In this document: piece by piece, positions 23,738 to 31,825 of the stretch
Numbering within the stretch: the stretch's first letter is position 1
Layout: each line of letters opens with the position of its first letter
Assembly (NCBI GenBank): GCA_035439505.1
Contig: DAORKJ010000003.1
Coordinates: 23,527-87,526, forward strand
DNA length: 64,000 nucleotides
Reading direction: 5' to 3'
Source: UBA7236 sp035439505
Lineage (GTDB): Bacteria > Bacteroidota > Bacteroidia > Chitinophagales > BACL12
The notes under the pieces: generated by a model
Seen by the model: only the letters and a program-made list of their open reading frames with translations
Databases searched by the model: none
Told to the model about the DNA's origin: nothing
Program-made: the position numbers and the translations under genes

Positions 23738-24829
23738 ATGAAACAAACTGCGCTCACACAATTACACAAAGACCTCGGCGCCAAAATGGCTGAGTTTGCG
23801 GGCTATGAAATGCCTATTGTTTATTCCGGACAAGTTGAAGAACACCATACCGTGCGCAATGCTGTTGGGGTTTTCGATGTGAGCCATATGGGTGAATTTA
23901 TTCTAAAAGGCGAAGGCGCTGCTGCGTTAATCCAAAAAGTAACCTCTAACGATGTGTATGCATTAAGTCCCGGCAAAGCGCAATACAGCTGCCTGCCAAA
24001 CGAAAATGGCGGCATCGTGGACGACTTACTTGTTTACCACCTCGAAGATGGTAACTATATGTTAGTGGTAAATGCCAGTAACATTGAAAAAGACTGGAAC
24101 CATATCATGAAATACAATACCGAAAATGTAGATATGGTGAATATTTCTGATAATACCAGTTTGCTGGCCATTCAGGGACCAAAAGCCATTGAGGCGCTTC
24201 AAAGCCTTACTGATGTTGACTTGAGTACAATTGCTTATTACACTTTTACCAAACATCAATTTGCCGGTGTGGGCAATGTAATTATATCTGCAACTGGATA
24301 TACCGGTGCAGGTGGGTTTGAAATTTATTTCCCAAAAGAACATTCCTTAACCATTTGGAACAAAATATTTGAAGCAGGCGCCGCTTATGGCATTAAACCA
24401 ATTGGCCTTGCTGCTCGTGATACCTTACGACTTGAAATGGGCTTTTGTTTGTATGGCAACGATATTGACGATACCACATCTCCTCTGGAAGCAGGTTTAG
24501 GCTGGATTACCAAGCTAAAAGCGGCTAATAATGAGTTTGTAGGTAAGGATAAAATTGTAGCAGGTAAAGAAGCCGGATTAACAAGAAAATTGGTAGGCTT
24601 TGAGATGATCGACAGAGGCATTCCACGCCACGATTACCCTATTTTAGATGAAAATGGAACCGTAATTGGCAAAGTAACTTCAGGCACTCAAAGTCCGAGT
24701 TTGAACAAAGCAATAGGCCTAGGATATGTAAACAACGAAAAATCTGCCGTTGATTCCGAAATTTTTATAGATATTCGCCAAAAACCTGTGAAAGCCAAAG
24801 TTGTAAAGATTCCATTTTGGAATAAATAA
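23738..24829 (+). CDS. gcvT: Aminomethyltransferase (glycine cleavage T protein)
   Basis: Takes the aminomethyl group from lipoyl-GcvH and, with tetrahydrofolate, gives 5,10-methylene-THF and ammonia. At 363 residues it matches the family length. Key parts: MAEFAGYEMPIVYSGQVEEHHTVRNAVGVFDVSHMGEF at the start, DLLVYHLEDGNYMLVVNASNIEKDWNHI, ISATGYTGAGGFEIYFP and PIGLAARDTLRLEMGFCLYGNDID, and the C-terminal barrel GKVTSGTQSPSLNKAIGLGYV. The other glycine cleavage genes are not here. It is followed 34 bp later by comB on the same strand. Confidence 0.97.
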   Translation: MKQTALTQLHKDLGAKMAEFAGYEMPIVYSGQVEEHHTVRNAVGVFDVSHMGEFILKGEGAAALIQKVTSNDVYALSPGKAQYSCLPNENGGIVDDLLVYHLEDGNYMLVVNASNIEKDWNHIMKYNTENVDMVNISDNTSLLAIQGPKAIEALQSLTDVDLSTIAYYTFTKHQFAGVGNVIISATGYTGAGGFEIYFPKEHSLTIWNKIFEAGAAYGIKPIGLAARDTLRLEMGFCLYGNDIDDTTSPLEAGLGWITKLKAANNEFVGKDKIVAGKEAGLTRKLVGFEMIDRGIPRHDYPILDENGTVIGKVTSGTQSPSLNKAIGLGYVNNEKSAVDSEIFIDIRQKPVKAKVVKIPFWNK

Positions 24830-24863
24830 TTGGAGCCTTTTCAAATCAATTGCTTTCAACATT

Positions 24864-25592
24864 ATGACCAACACACAAGAAGATAATCGCCCAATATTAG
24901 AGGTTTGTTTAACACCTGCCCTTTGGGATCAACATGACCCCAAGGATAAAAACGTGGTAGTTATTGATATTATTCGCGCTACCTCTACTATTGCCTCTGC
25001 ATTACATCATGGTGTAAAAAAAATGATCCCGGTTGAAACTGTTGAAGAAGCAAATACCTGGCTCGAAAAAGGTTATTTAGTTGCCGGTGAACGCGATGGT
25101 ATTAAAATTCCACATTTCCATTTTGGTAATTCTCCTTTCGAATTTATGGGAGAAGATGTGAGAGGAAAAGAAATAATTCATACCACCACAAATGGCACGC
25201 GTTGTGTTCTCAAAAGTAAAGGTGCAAGAAATATTGTCGCCGGAAGTTTTGTTAATCAGGATGCTATTTTCGACTGGATAAAAAAAGAAAACAGAAATAC
25301 TATTTTATTTTGCGCCGGCTGGAAAGACCATTACGTAATGGATGATGCGCTTTTTGCAGGTGCTGTTGTACGTGAATTGGCCGATGATTTTAGAATTATC
25401 GACGATTCAACTTTAAGTGCAAAATTATTATACAAACACGTTCGTGAAAACATGTTGCGCACAGTGAAACAAGCTACTCACTTTAAACGTTTGCAACGAT
25501 TAGGTATAGAAAACGACATCAAGTTTTGTATGAGCAATCCACAGTTTGATGTGGTGCCTATTTTTGATGGTGTGGGTTTTGTAAAATTATAA
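24864..25592 (+). CDS. comB: 2-phosphosulfolactate phosphatase family protein (ComB)
   Basis: A protein of 242 residues with the ComB pattern VVVIDIIRATSTIASALHHGVKKMIPVETVEEA, GERDGIKIPHFHFGNSPFEF, HTTTNGTRCVLKSKGA and LFCAGWKDHYVMDDALFAGAVV. In methanogens the Mg-dependent enzyme dephosphorylates (2R)-phospho-3-sulfolactate on the way to coenzyme M. In bacteria without coenzyme M it presumably yields sulfolactate for another use, such as sulfonate or sulfonolipid metabolism; this is inference. It probably shares the gcvT transcript. Confidence 0.88.
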   Translation: MTNTQEDNRPILEVCLTPALWDQHDPKDKNVVVIDIIRATSTIASALHHGVKKMIPVETVEEANTWLEKGYLVAGERDGIKIPHFHFGNSPFEFMGEDVRGKEIIHTTTNGTRCVLKSKGARNIVAGSFVNQDAIFDWIKKENRNTILFCAGWKDHYVMDDALFAGAVVRELADDFRIIDDSTLSAKLLYKHVRENMLRTVKQATHFKRLQRLGIENDIKFCMSNPQFDVVPIFDGVGFVKL

Positions 25593-25636
25593 TCCCACCT
25601 TTTAAAAAATTACTGCCGCTTTTTAAATTACGTATT

Positions 25637-27667
25637 TTACTTTTCGTCATCCGCACTTAAAAAGTGGATAGACTGAATAAATCTTGTAGCATTGTTCGAC
25701 ACCAGGATTTGGCTATCGCCTCCTGCTGCAAACTGGTATACAGTATTTCCATCGAAATAAAAGTAGATGCGATAAATTTTGCTATTCATCAATTGCATTT
25801 CTATATAACGACCTTCAACACCATTATTTTCTACTTTTTCGGTTTTATAGGCTTTTCCGATATATGACTTCTCTGCAGTTGCAACTAAATCCTCAAAAAA
25901 AGCATTTTTATTCCCGAATTTGTGACCTGGAGGATAGGTGCTTGCGGTTACGATATATTCAACTAATTCCTTGTAATCGGTAGATGAATAAGTAATTACA
26001 TTTAACGGTCCTGCTGCTAAAGGATATGTTTTTGTTTGTTTAGAAGGTGGTGTAGGTAAATAACAATTAAACGATGGTTGTTCAAAAAAGTGCCAGTTTA
26101 CCAATACGTTGGTTGCTGTTTGAAATGAATTTAAAAACGATTCGGCATATACACTAAATGGATTATCGCCCGGGCCGCCAACCAATAATTGATACAACAC
26201 ATTGTCTTGTAACAAAAATTGCGAACGCACAAAAAACGAATCACCAACAACTGCAGTAAATTCTCTTCCTGTAAAGTTCGGATTAGAAACAATACGCTGG
26301 TCGATTATTCTTCCGCTAATTTGATCTTGTGTGCTTTTTATAAATTGTTCGAAAAAATTATTTTTATTATTCTGAACAAAATTTGGAGGGTAAACCGTAT
26401 ATCCAACTGAATAAAACAAATCGGATTTAGCGTGGTTATTTGAATAAATAAATTTCTTAATAGTTCCGCCATTACTCCATGGTGTTTCTGATTTTTCCCA
26501 CTCTGCTTTCACTGGAACTTTAACTTTAAAATTAGCGTCAGTCCCTTTTAATTCATACCAACTTTCCATAAATAAAGTATCGGCAGCAGCCATATCAAAA
26601 AAATCGCCAAATGGATCTCTATAGGCCAAAAATCCATCGTTGTAACTGTTGTTATCTTTAATATTTATGACTTTAATAGTTTCCGGATCTATATACCCGT
26701 TAATTGCTGGTGTTAAGGTCATTTCAGGAAAGTCATCAGGAATATTGGATGAAACAGAAGCTGTTGCATTGTTGTTTTTATCGCCTAATTGTGGTGCATT
26801 TCCTGCATATAATTTTATGCTCAAAGGCTCTGCTGTTACAATAAATCCTTTGTTTTTTAATTTTTTTAATATCCCCGATTCGCCAGCCACCAAATCAGCA
26901 TCTAAAACATATAATACCGATTGTTGTGAACTAAGGGGTTCAATTTTTTTAAGTAAAAAGTCGTTCATGTTATTCAGCATTACATTAATATAAGCTGACT
27001 GCTCTGCTGAATTAACAACTTTAATATAATCGGTTAATGATTGTTGCACATAAGCATTAAACTTTTCAGCATCAGCATCAAGGTAAGTTTGAACATTATT
27101 TACATAACTGCTTAACACCATTGCCTGCGTACTAAAATCCATTTGATCCATAATACCGGCAATTTGTCTGATGGTAACTAAACTCAATGTCGGTTTTGAT
27201 TGTTGCAGCGCAATATCCATTAATATGGTTTGCTGAAAATCAGCGCCTGCCGCATGATCTTTTTCTTTAAATAATTGCAAAACATATAATGGTTTAAATC
27301 CGTAATAATTTTCAGGACTCGTTTTTAATTTATCGTTCACCATTAATTCAAAACGGATTCTGTCTTCGCGTTTATAATAACCTTTCAAAGTATTATCTCC
27401 TGAAGATTTCATAAAAACAGGAATATTCTGGATTTCTGATTGATCGGGTACATTAAAAAATGCTACCGTATTTACCTTATCCATAATTAAAGCTGTGCCG
27501 GAAGCAATGTCGTAATTTTCTACGCCAGGCAGGGTAGTAGAAGCCAAAACGTATGAGTTGTATTTGCCATCGGGACTGGTAACTTTCCAGAGTAAAGATT
27601 CCTGTGCCTGTGCAGCTTGTATCAATAAGCCCGTAAAAATGTATAAAACGATGTTCCTCAGCATCAT
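25637..27667 (-). CDS. TraB/GumN-like secreted protein with a large unknown C-terminal region
   Basis: A protein of 676 residues with a signal peptide (ending IQAAQAQ). Residues about 23-290 follow the TraB/GumN pattern (SLLWKVTSPDGKYNSYVLASTTLPG at the start, LLKKIEPLSSQQSVLYVLDADLVAGESGILKKLKNKGFIV at the end), although the Gly-x-x-His motif usual in the family is replaced by LASTTLPG. The remaining roughly 380 residues hold two similar segments, each with a YPP motif (YTVYPPNFVQNNKNNFFEQFIKST and TASTYPPGHKFGNKNAFFEDLVAT), suggesting an internal duplication of an unrecognised domain. Periplasmic or outer membrane associated; function unknown. Confidence 0.7.
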   Translation of the reverse strand: MMLRNIVLYIFTGLLIQAAQAQESLLWKVTSPDGKYNSYVLASTTLPGVENYDIASGTALIMDKVNTVAFFNVPDQSEIQNIPVFMKSSGDNTLKGYYKREDRIRFELMVNDKLKTSPENYYGFKPLYVLQLFKEKDHAAGADFQQTILMDIALQQSKPTLSLVTIRQIAGIMDQMDFSTQAMVLSSYVNNVQTYLDADAEKFNAYVQQSLTDYIKVVNSAEQSAYINVMLNNMNDFLLKKIEPLSSQQSVLYVLDADLVAGESGILKKLKNKGFIVTAEPLSIKLYAGNAPQLGDKNNNATASVSSNIPDDFPEMTLTPAINGYIDPETIKVINIKDNNSYNDGFLAYRDPFGDFFDMAAADTLFMESWYELKGTDANFKVKVPVKAEWEKSETPWSNGGTIKKFIYSNNHAKSDLFYSVGYTVYPPNFVQNNKNNFFEQFIKSTQDQISGRIIDQRIVSNPNFTGREFTAVVGDSFFVRSQFLLQDNVLYQLLVGGPGDNPFSVYAESFLNSFQTATNVLVNWHFFEQPSFNCYLPTPPSKQTKTYPLAAGPLNVITYSSTDYKELVEYIVTASTYPPGHKFGNKNAFFEDLVATAEKSYIGKAYKTEKVENNGVEGRYIEMQLMNSKIYRIYFYFDGNTVYQFAAGGDSQILVSNNATRFIQSIHFLSADDEK

Positions 27668-27761
27668 ATATTTGTCTGTTGAATGGGTAAATTTAAGGTA
27701 AAGTTATGGGTTTTAACAACAGTTTTTTATTTCTACCTTTCAGTCACAAAATTGATGTGAC

Positions 27762-28262
27762 ATGGTAATCGACCAAAATCAAATACTTCAAATATGCCTT
27801 CGGGTTGCTGTTATCTACGTGATAGTGCTTGCCGGACTGAGAGTTATGGGTAAAAGAGAGATTGCTCAACTCAGCGTAATCGACTTTGTTTTGGTGCTTT
27901 TAATTAGCAATGCTGTGCAAAATGCGATGCTCGGAAGCAATACCACACTTTTTGGCGGAATTGTTGCTGCTATAACCTTGTTTGTTATCAATTTTGTGTT
28001 AAAACAGGTTGAAAATTATGGTCCTTTTAGAAAATTATTGGAAGGAAACCCCGTTTTACTCATTTATGAGGGCAAAGTGAATACCTCAAATTTGAAAAAA
28101 TCGGGAATTTCGATGGCAGAACTTGAAGCTGCAGTCAGAGCACATGGTGTGGAACATATTGAAGAAGTAAACCTCGGAATGCTGGAGGTAAATGGTAACA
28201 TCAGTATTCTTTCAAGTAATTATACCATCAAAACTGAAACAAAACAGATAAAACAAGATTAA
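27762..28262 (+). CDS. DUF421 (YetF-type) membrane protein
   Basis: A protein of 166 residues. Three membrane helices at the N-terminus (about 8-28, 38-55, 62-80), then a cytoplasmic alpha/beta domain with GNPVLLIYEGKVNTSNLKKSGISMAELEAAVRAHGVEHIEEVNLGMLEVNGNISIL, the conserved DUF421/YetF pattern. It is shorter than YetF of Bacillus but usual for Bacteroidota. The biological role is not known. A near-consensus -7 box TACCTTTC lies about 20 bases upstream. Confidence 0.85.
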   Translation: MVIDQNQILQICLRVAVIYVIVLAGLRVMGKREIAQLSVIDFVLVLLISNAVQNAMLGSNTTLFGGIVAAITLFVINFVLKQVENYGPFRKLLEGNPVLLIYEGKVNTSNLKKSGISMAELEAAVRAHGVEHIEEVNLGMLEVNGNISILSSNYTIKTETKQIKQD

Positions 28263-28282
28263 GCATTACAGGTTATTAATTT

Positions 28283-29194
28283 ATGGAAGGGATATCAGGT
28301 AAAAGAATTTTGTTAGTATTTGCCATTGTTGTTTTCAGCCTGCAAACGCAAGCACAATGTATAATTGGCAATTGCGAAAACGGTTACAGTGTTTTTAAAC
28401 TTGAAAATGGCGATATGTACACCGGACAGTGGGTAAATGGTACCCGTGAAGGTTATGGCAGGTACGACTGGGCCAATGGTGCATTTTATGTCGGCGACTT
28501 TAAATACAATGGCTTTCATGGTTTGGGCACTTATTATGCTCCCGATGGCACTGTTGCTTCAGGTGTGTTTGAAGACAATGTATTTCAGGGGGCAGATACC
28601 ACTTTGGTATTACCAACGCCAATTGCAGCGCCTGACCTATTAATTTGGGATGAATGGATAAAGGCCGACCTGACAGCAAAATCTGCGGTTGCAAAAGGGA
28701 CAAAACCCGTTGAGTTTGGAGCGATGGTATTAAGGGCCATCAGCGAATTTCCCACCGACTTTGCGAATATAAAAACTGTTGCCAGACCAAAAATTTTGGC
28801 TCGAGAAACCGGTTGGTACAGCAATTTAGTGACAAAAGAATCGGTAGAAGCAGGAGTAGGAGCAACATCTGTGAGCCGGAAGGCAATGTATTATAACATT
28901 TTGTACACCGGTAGCGACTCATTAGCCGCAATAAAAAAATACAATAATTACATTGCTGTTGTTAAGGGATTAACCATTCCTTGTTGTTCCCTTATTGCTG
29001 ATACGTACGATTTTTCCGGACCTAATTATAGCAGTAAAACCACGAGCTGGTTAACCTTATCGGTAAATGGCGGATTTGAAGAATCGGTGTATAGCGATAT
29101 GGTTATGGAATTATCACTCAATACTATGCTTGGTGAAAATGGTTGGCAAATTACTTATAAAATTTACCACTTAAGTGAAATGCAAAACGAATAA
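28283..29194 (+). CDS. MORN-repeat secreted protein
   Basis: A protein of 303 residues. Signal sequence to about TQAQ, then MORN repeats: FKLENGDMYTGQWVNGTREGYGRYDWANGAFYVGDFKYNGFHGLGTYYAPDGTVASGVFEDNVFQG (about 37-102, three repeats). The remaining 200 residues form an unrecognised domain ending LGENGWQITYKIYHLSEM. It starts 20 bp after the DUF421 gene on the same strand. MORN repeats in bacteria bind lipid or act as structural scaffolds; no specific function can be given. Confidence 0.75.
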   Translation: MEGISGKRILLVFAIVVFSLQTQAQCIIGNCENGYSVFKLENGDMYTGQWVNGTREGYGRYDWANGAFYVGDFKYNGFHGLGTYYAPDGTVASGVFEDNVFQGADTTLVLPTPIAAPDLLIWDEWIKADLTAKSAVAKGTKPVEFGAMVLRAISEFPTDFANIKTVARPKILARETGWYSNLVTKESVEAGVGATSVSRKAMYYNILYTGSDSLAAIKKYNNYIAVVKGLTIPCCSLIADTYDFSGPNYSSKTTSWLTLSVNGGFEESVYSDMVMELSLNTMLGENGWQITYKIYHLSEMQNE

Positions 29195-29220
29195 AGTAGA
29201 AAAATATTAACGGAATTAAA

Positions 29221-30171
29221 TTATTGTTTGGACCAAATCCGTGTATTTAAATTTAATTCATCAACTATAGCAGTGCAAAATTGTAATTGCGAATAATACA
29301 TTTTAATATCTTCGAAATTTAATACTGTTTTGCGAATTGAAGGTTCAAACATATTTTCCTTCATTGGTATGGCCACATTAATATTATTACCCACAAACGA
29401 CAATTGAATATTAGCATTTGTTTTCTTTTTAAATGCCATTATTTGTTCCATAAAAGAAGTAGATAAAATGTATCTGGCTTCCACTTCGTCGCTGCTGTAA
29501 ACAACAAATTGTTTTTCAAACTCAACATCCTCAAGCCTAACAACGTCGGGGCGTCCAATGCTTAAACCCTGTAGCATTTTGCCAAATCCGCCTAAAAATC
29601 TTTCACCAAAATCGCTTAACACATACGTATTTCCGTTAAAATGTTTATTGAAATCAGCAATAAAAAAAAGGCCTTTAAATATTGTCACATAATGGGTATT
29701 TCCTTTGTGGTCGGTCTGACGGTCTTGCGTATGTAATTCACAAAATTCTACTTGCGTTTTATCAATTTTTCCGGATACTAAATCTTCCCCTTTATAAATA
29801 TCGGGACTAGCCAAAAAAATGCCGCTTTGTGTGTATTTATTTTGTGTTATAAATAAATTAGGTGTAAAAACTAAATCAGGTGTTATAAATTGAATAAGTT
29901 TTCCAATTACCACTTTTTTATACTCAGATTTAAAATCAGGGCGATTGCGTTTAAATCCAAAAAAATAAAAATATAATAATAATGAGATGAGTAAACACAC
30001 AAGAATTAGTGGTGGCATCATAGAAATAAATCCCACAAAAAGTGAAACCACGGTGGCAATCCACATAAACCGAACTCTGCGTAACTGTGCTTTGCGCAAT
30101 ACTTCCAGTTGCGATAAACCCGGCACTATTTCCTGCTGATAAAATTGTTGTAAGTCGTCGATGGTTTTCAT
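29221..30171 (-). CDS. DUF3137 domain membrane protein
   Basis: A protein of 316 residues. A short N-terminal coiled region (about 1-28) and two adjacent membrane helices (about 32-70, FMWIATVVSLFVGFISMMPPLILVCLLISLLLYFYFF) precede a large soluble domain with FCELHTQDR, IFKGLFFIADFNKHFNGNTYVLSD and YILSTSFMEQIMAFKKKTN, typical of DUF3137. A -7 box TAAGTTTG (30194-30187, minus) lies 15 bases before the start. No function known for the family. Confidence 0.8.
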   Translation of the reverse strand: MKTIDDLQQFYQQEIVPGLSQLEVLRKAQLRRVRFMWIATVVSLFVGFISMMPPLILVCLLISLLLYFYFFGFKRNRPDFKSEYKKVVIGKLIQFITPDLVFTPNLFITQNKYTQSGIFLASPDIYKGEDLVSGKIDKTQVEFCELHTQDRQTDHKGNTHYVTIFKGLFFIADFNKHFNGNTYVLSDFGERFLGGFGKMLQGLSIGRPDVVRLEDVEFEKQFVVYSSDEVEARYILSTSFMEQIMAFKKKTNANIQLSFVGNNINVAIPMKENMFEPSIRKTVLNFEDIKMYYSQLQFCTAIVDELNLNTRIWSKQ

Positions 30172-30230
30172 CTGCTAATTGTTCCGCAAACTTAAGTCAA
30201 AATACCTTAAGAACGGTCCGCTTATAATAA

Positions 30231-30926
30231 TCAGGTTTTAGGTTGTTCTTCTTCTGCAAGAGGTTCCTGTATTTCAACCGGAGTAGTATTTTCCGTTGCC
30301 GGCTTTTGGTCCGAATCGGAGTTAACAAAAATACTGCGCTGAAAAATCAGTATCGAAAGCACGCCAATTGTAATAGCGCTATCTGCAATATTGAATACCG
30401 GTCTGAAAAACAAAAAGTATTTCCCACCTAAAAATGGCATCCAATCGGGATAGTTACCCTGGGCCATTGGGAAATAAAACATGTCTACTACATGTCCGTG
30501 CAATAAAGTGGTATATCCTCCGGCTTCGGGCATAAATTCAGCCACCTGACCAAATGTGGAGGCCGAAAATATTACACCATAAAAAACGCTGTCGATAATA
30601 TTACCCATTGCGCCGGCAAATACCAATGCAATGCTTATGATTAAGCCGTTTCCGGCTTTTGATTTTATTAAAGTATATAAATAGTACCCAATAAAAAATA
30701 CCGCTATCAGTCTGAACAAACTCAAAGCGAGTTTGCCATAATCGCCACCAAGCTCCATTCCAAAGGCCATACCTTCATTTTCAACGAAATGAATTTTTGC
30801 CCATGAAAATCCCAGAATATCAAACCCTTCGCCAAGTGCAAATGTGGTTTTAATCCAAAATTTTACAATTTGGTCGATGAGTAACACCAACAAAATAATA
30901 CCGATAGCCAGGTAGGATTTCTTCAC
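30231..30926 (-). CDS. lspA: Lipoprotein signal peptidase (signal peptidase II)
   Basis: Inner-membrane aspartic protease that removes the signal peptide of prolipoproteins. The catalytic aspartates are in GNIIDSVFYG and FNIADSAITIG. Four membrane helices are visible, and a cytoplasmic Glu/Pro-rich tail follows. I prefer the GTG at 30926 (MKKSYLAIGIILLVLLIDQ, 231 residues, four bases after the DksA-like stop); a TTG at 30956 would add ten residues and overlap that gene by 26 bp. It processes the many lipoproteins in this genome. Third gene of the operon with ileS and the DksA-like gene. Confidence 0.93.
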   Translation of the reverse strand: MKKSYLAIGIILLVLLIDQIVKFWIKTTFALGEGFDILGFSWAKIHFVENEGMAFGMELGGDYGKLALSLFRLIAVFFIGYYLYTLIKSKAGNGLIISIALVFAGAMGNIIDSVFYGVIFSASTFGQVAEFMPEAGGYTTLLHGHVVDMFYFPMAQGNYPDWMPFLGGKYFLFFRPVFNIADSAITIGVLSILIFQRSIFVNSDSDQKPATENTTPVEIQEPLAEEEQPKT

Positions 30927-30930
30927 CGGA

Positions 30931-31821
30931 TTATCCTTTACCTTGTTTTGCTTCAATACTTAATGTGGCGTGTGGTACAGCGCGTAATCTTTCTTTTGAA
31001 ATCAGTTTACCTGTTTCGCGGCAAATACCGTAAGTTTTGTTTTCGATACGGATTAACGCCTTTTCGAGGTGGCCAATATATTGAATCTGACGAGAAGCCA
31101 TTTGACTGAGGTATTCTCTTTCAGAGGTAGAAGTACCATCTTCTAATCCTTTAAAACGCGCATCTGAATCATCACCCATTTCGCTGCTGCGGCTAATTTG
31201 TTCCTGCAGATATTTCAACTCACCGCGTGATGTTTCCAGTTTACCGGTAATTAATTCTTTGAATTCAGCCAATTCCGCATCACTGTAACGTGAACGGTTA
31301 TCGGTATTTAACGAAACAATCGCCTGCTTAGGCTTTAGTTGCCTTTCAAATTTTCTGGGAGGCGTTTTTACAACCGGAGCCTCTTTTTTAGGCTCTGGTT
31401 TAGGTGCCACTGTTTTTGTTACTGCCTTTTTCACTTCTTTTTCTTTTACAACCTCATTTTTTGTAACGTTTTTAACCACAGGGGCTTTTGTATTGGTGGC
31501 CTTTTTAATTGGTTTTGCAACCGGTGCTTTCGTTTTTTCCTGTTTTTTCACAACGGGTTTTGCCACGGGTTTTGCGGCTTTAGCAACCGGTTTTGCCGGA
31601 GCTGCTTTTTTTGCCACAGCTTTAGTAACCGCCTTTTTTACCGGTTTTTTGGCGGCAGGTTTAGCTGCTGTAGCCTTTTTTACCGGTTTTGCAGGGGCTT
31701 TTTTAGCTGCTTTTGGGGCAGCTTTTTTTACTGGTGCTTTAGCAGCAACCTTAGCTTTTGTGTTCACTTTTGCTTTAGGCTTAGCAGTTTTTGCTGCCTT
31801 TTTAGCTGGTTTTTTTGCCAT
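30931..31821 (-). CDS. DksA/TraR-like regulator with long Lys/Ala/Pro-rich N-terminal tail
   Basis: A protein of 296 residues in two parts. Residues 1-168 are a low-complexity basic tail of K-A-A-P-V-K type repeats, like histone H1 or bacterial H1-like proteins. Residues about 170-296 are a DksA/TraR fold: coiled coil (YSDAELAEFKELITGKLETSRGELKYLQEQI) followed by YGICRETGKLISKERLRAVPHATLSIEAK, with only one Cys of the four-Cys zinc site, the normal state for this Bacteroidota subfamily. Related proteins in this operon position are usually about 125 residues, without the tail. It could bind RNA polymerase and DNA; the tail role is inferred from composition. Confidence 0.85.
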   Translation of the reverse strand: MAKKPAKKAAKTAKPKAKVNTKAKVAAKAPVKKAAPKAAKKAPAKPVKKATAAKPAAKKPVKKAVTKAVAKKAAPAKPVAKAAKPVAKPVVKKQEKTKAPVAKPIKKATNTKAPVVKNVTKNEVVKEKEVKKAVTKTVAPKPEPKKEAPVVKTPPRKFERQLKPKQAIVSLNTDNRSRYSDAELAEFKELITGKLETSRGELKYLQEQISRSSEMGDDSDARFKGLEDGTSTSEREYLSQMASRQIQYIGHLEKALIRIENKTYGICRETGKLISKERLRAVPHATLSIEAKQGKG

Positions 31822-31825
31822 GATG

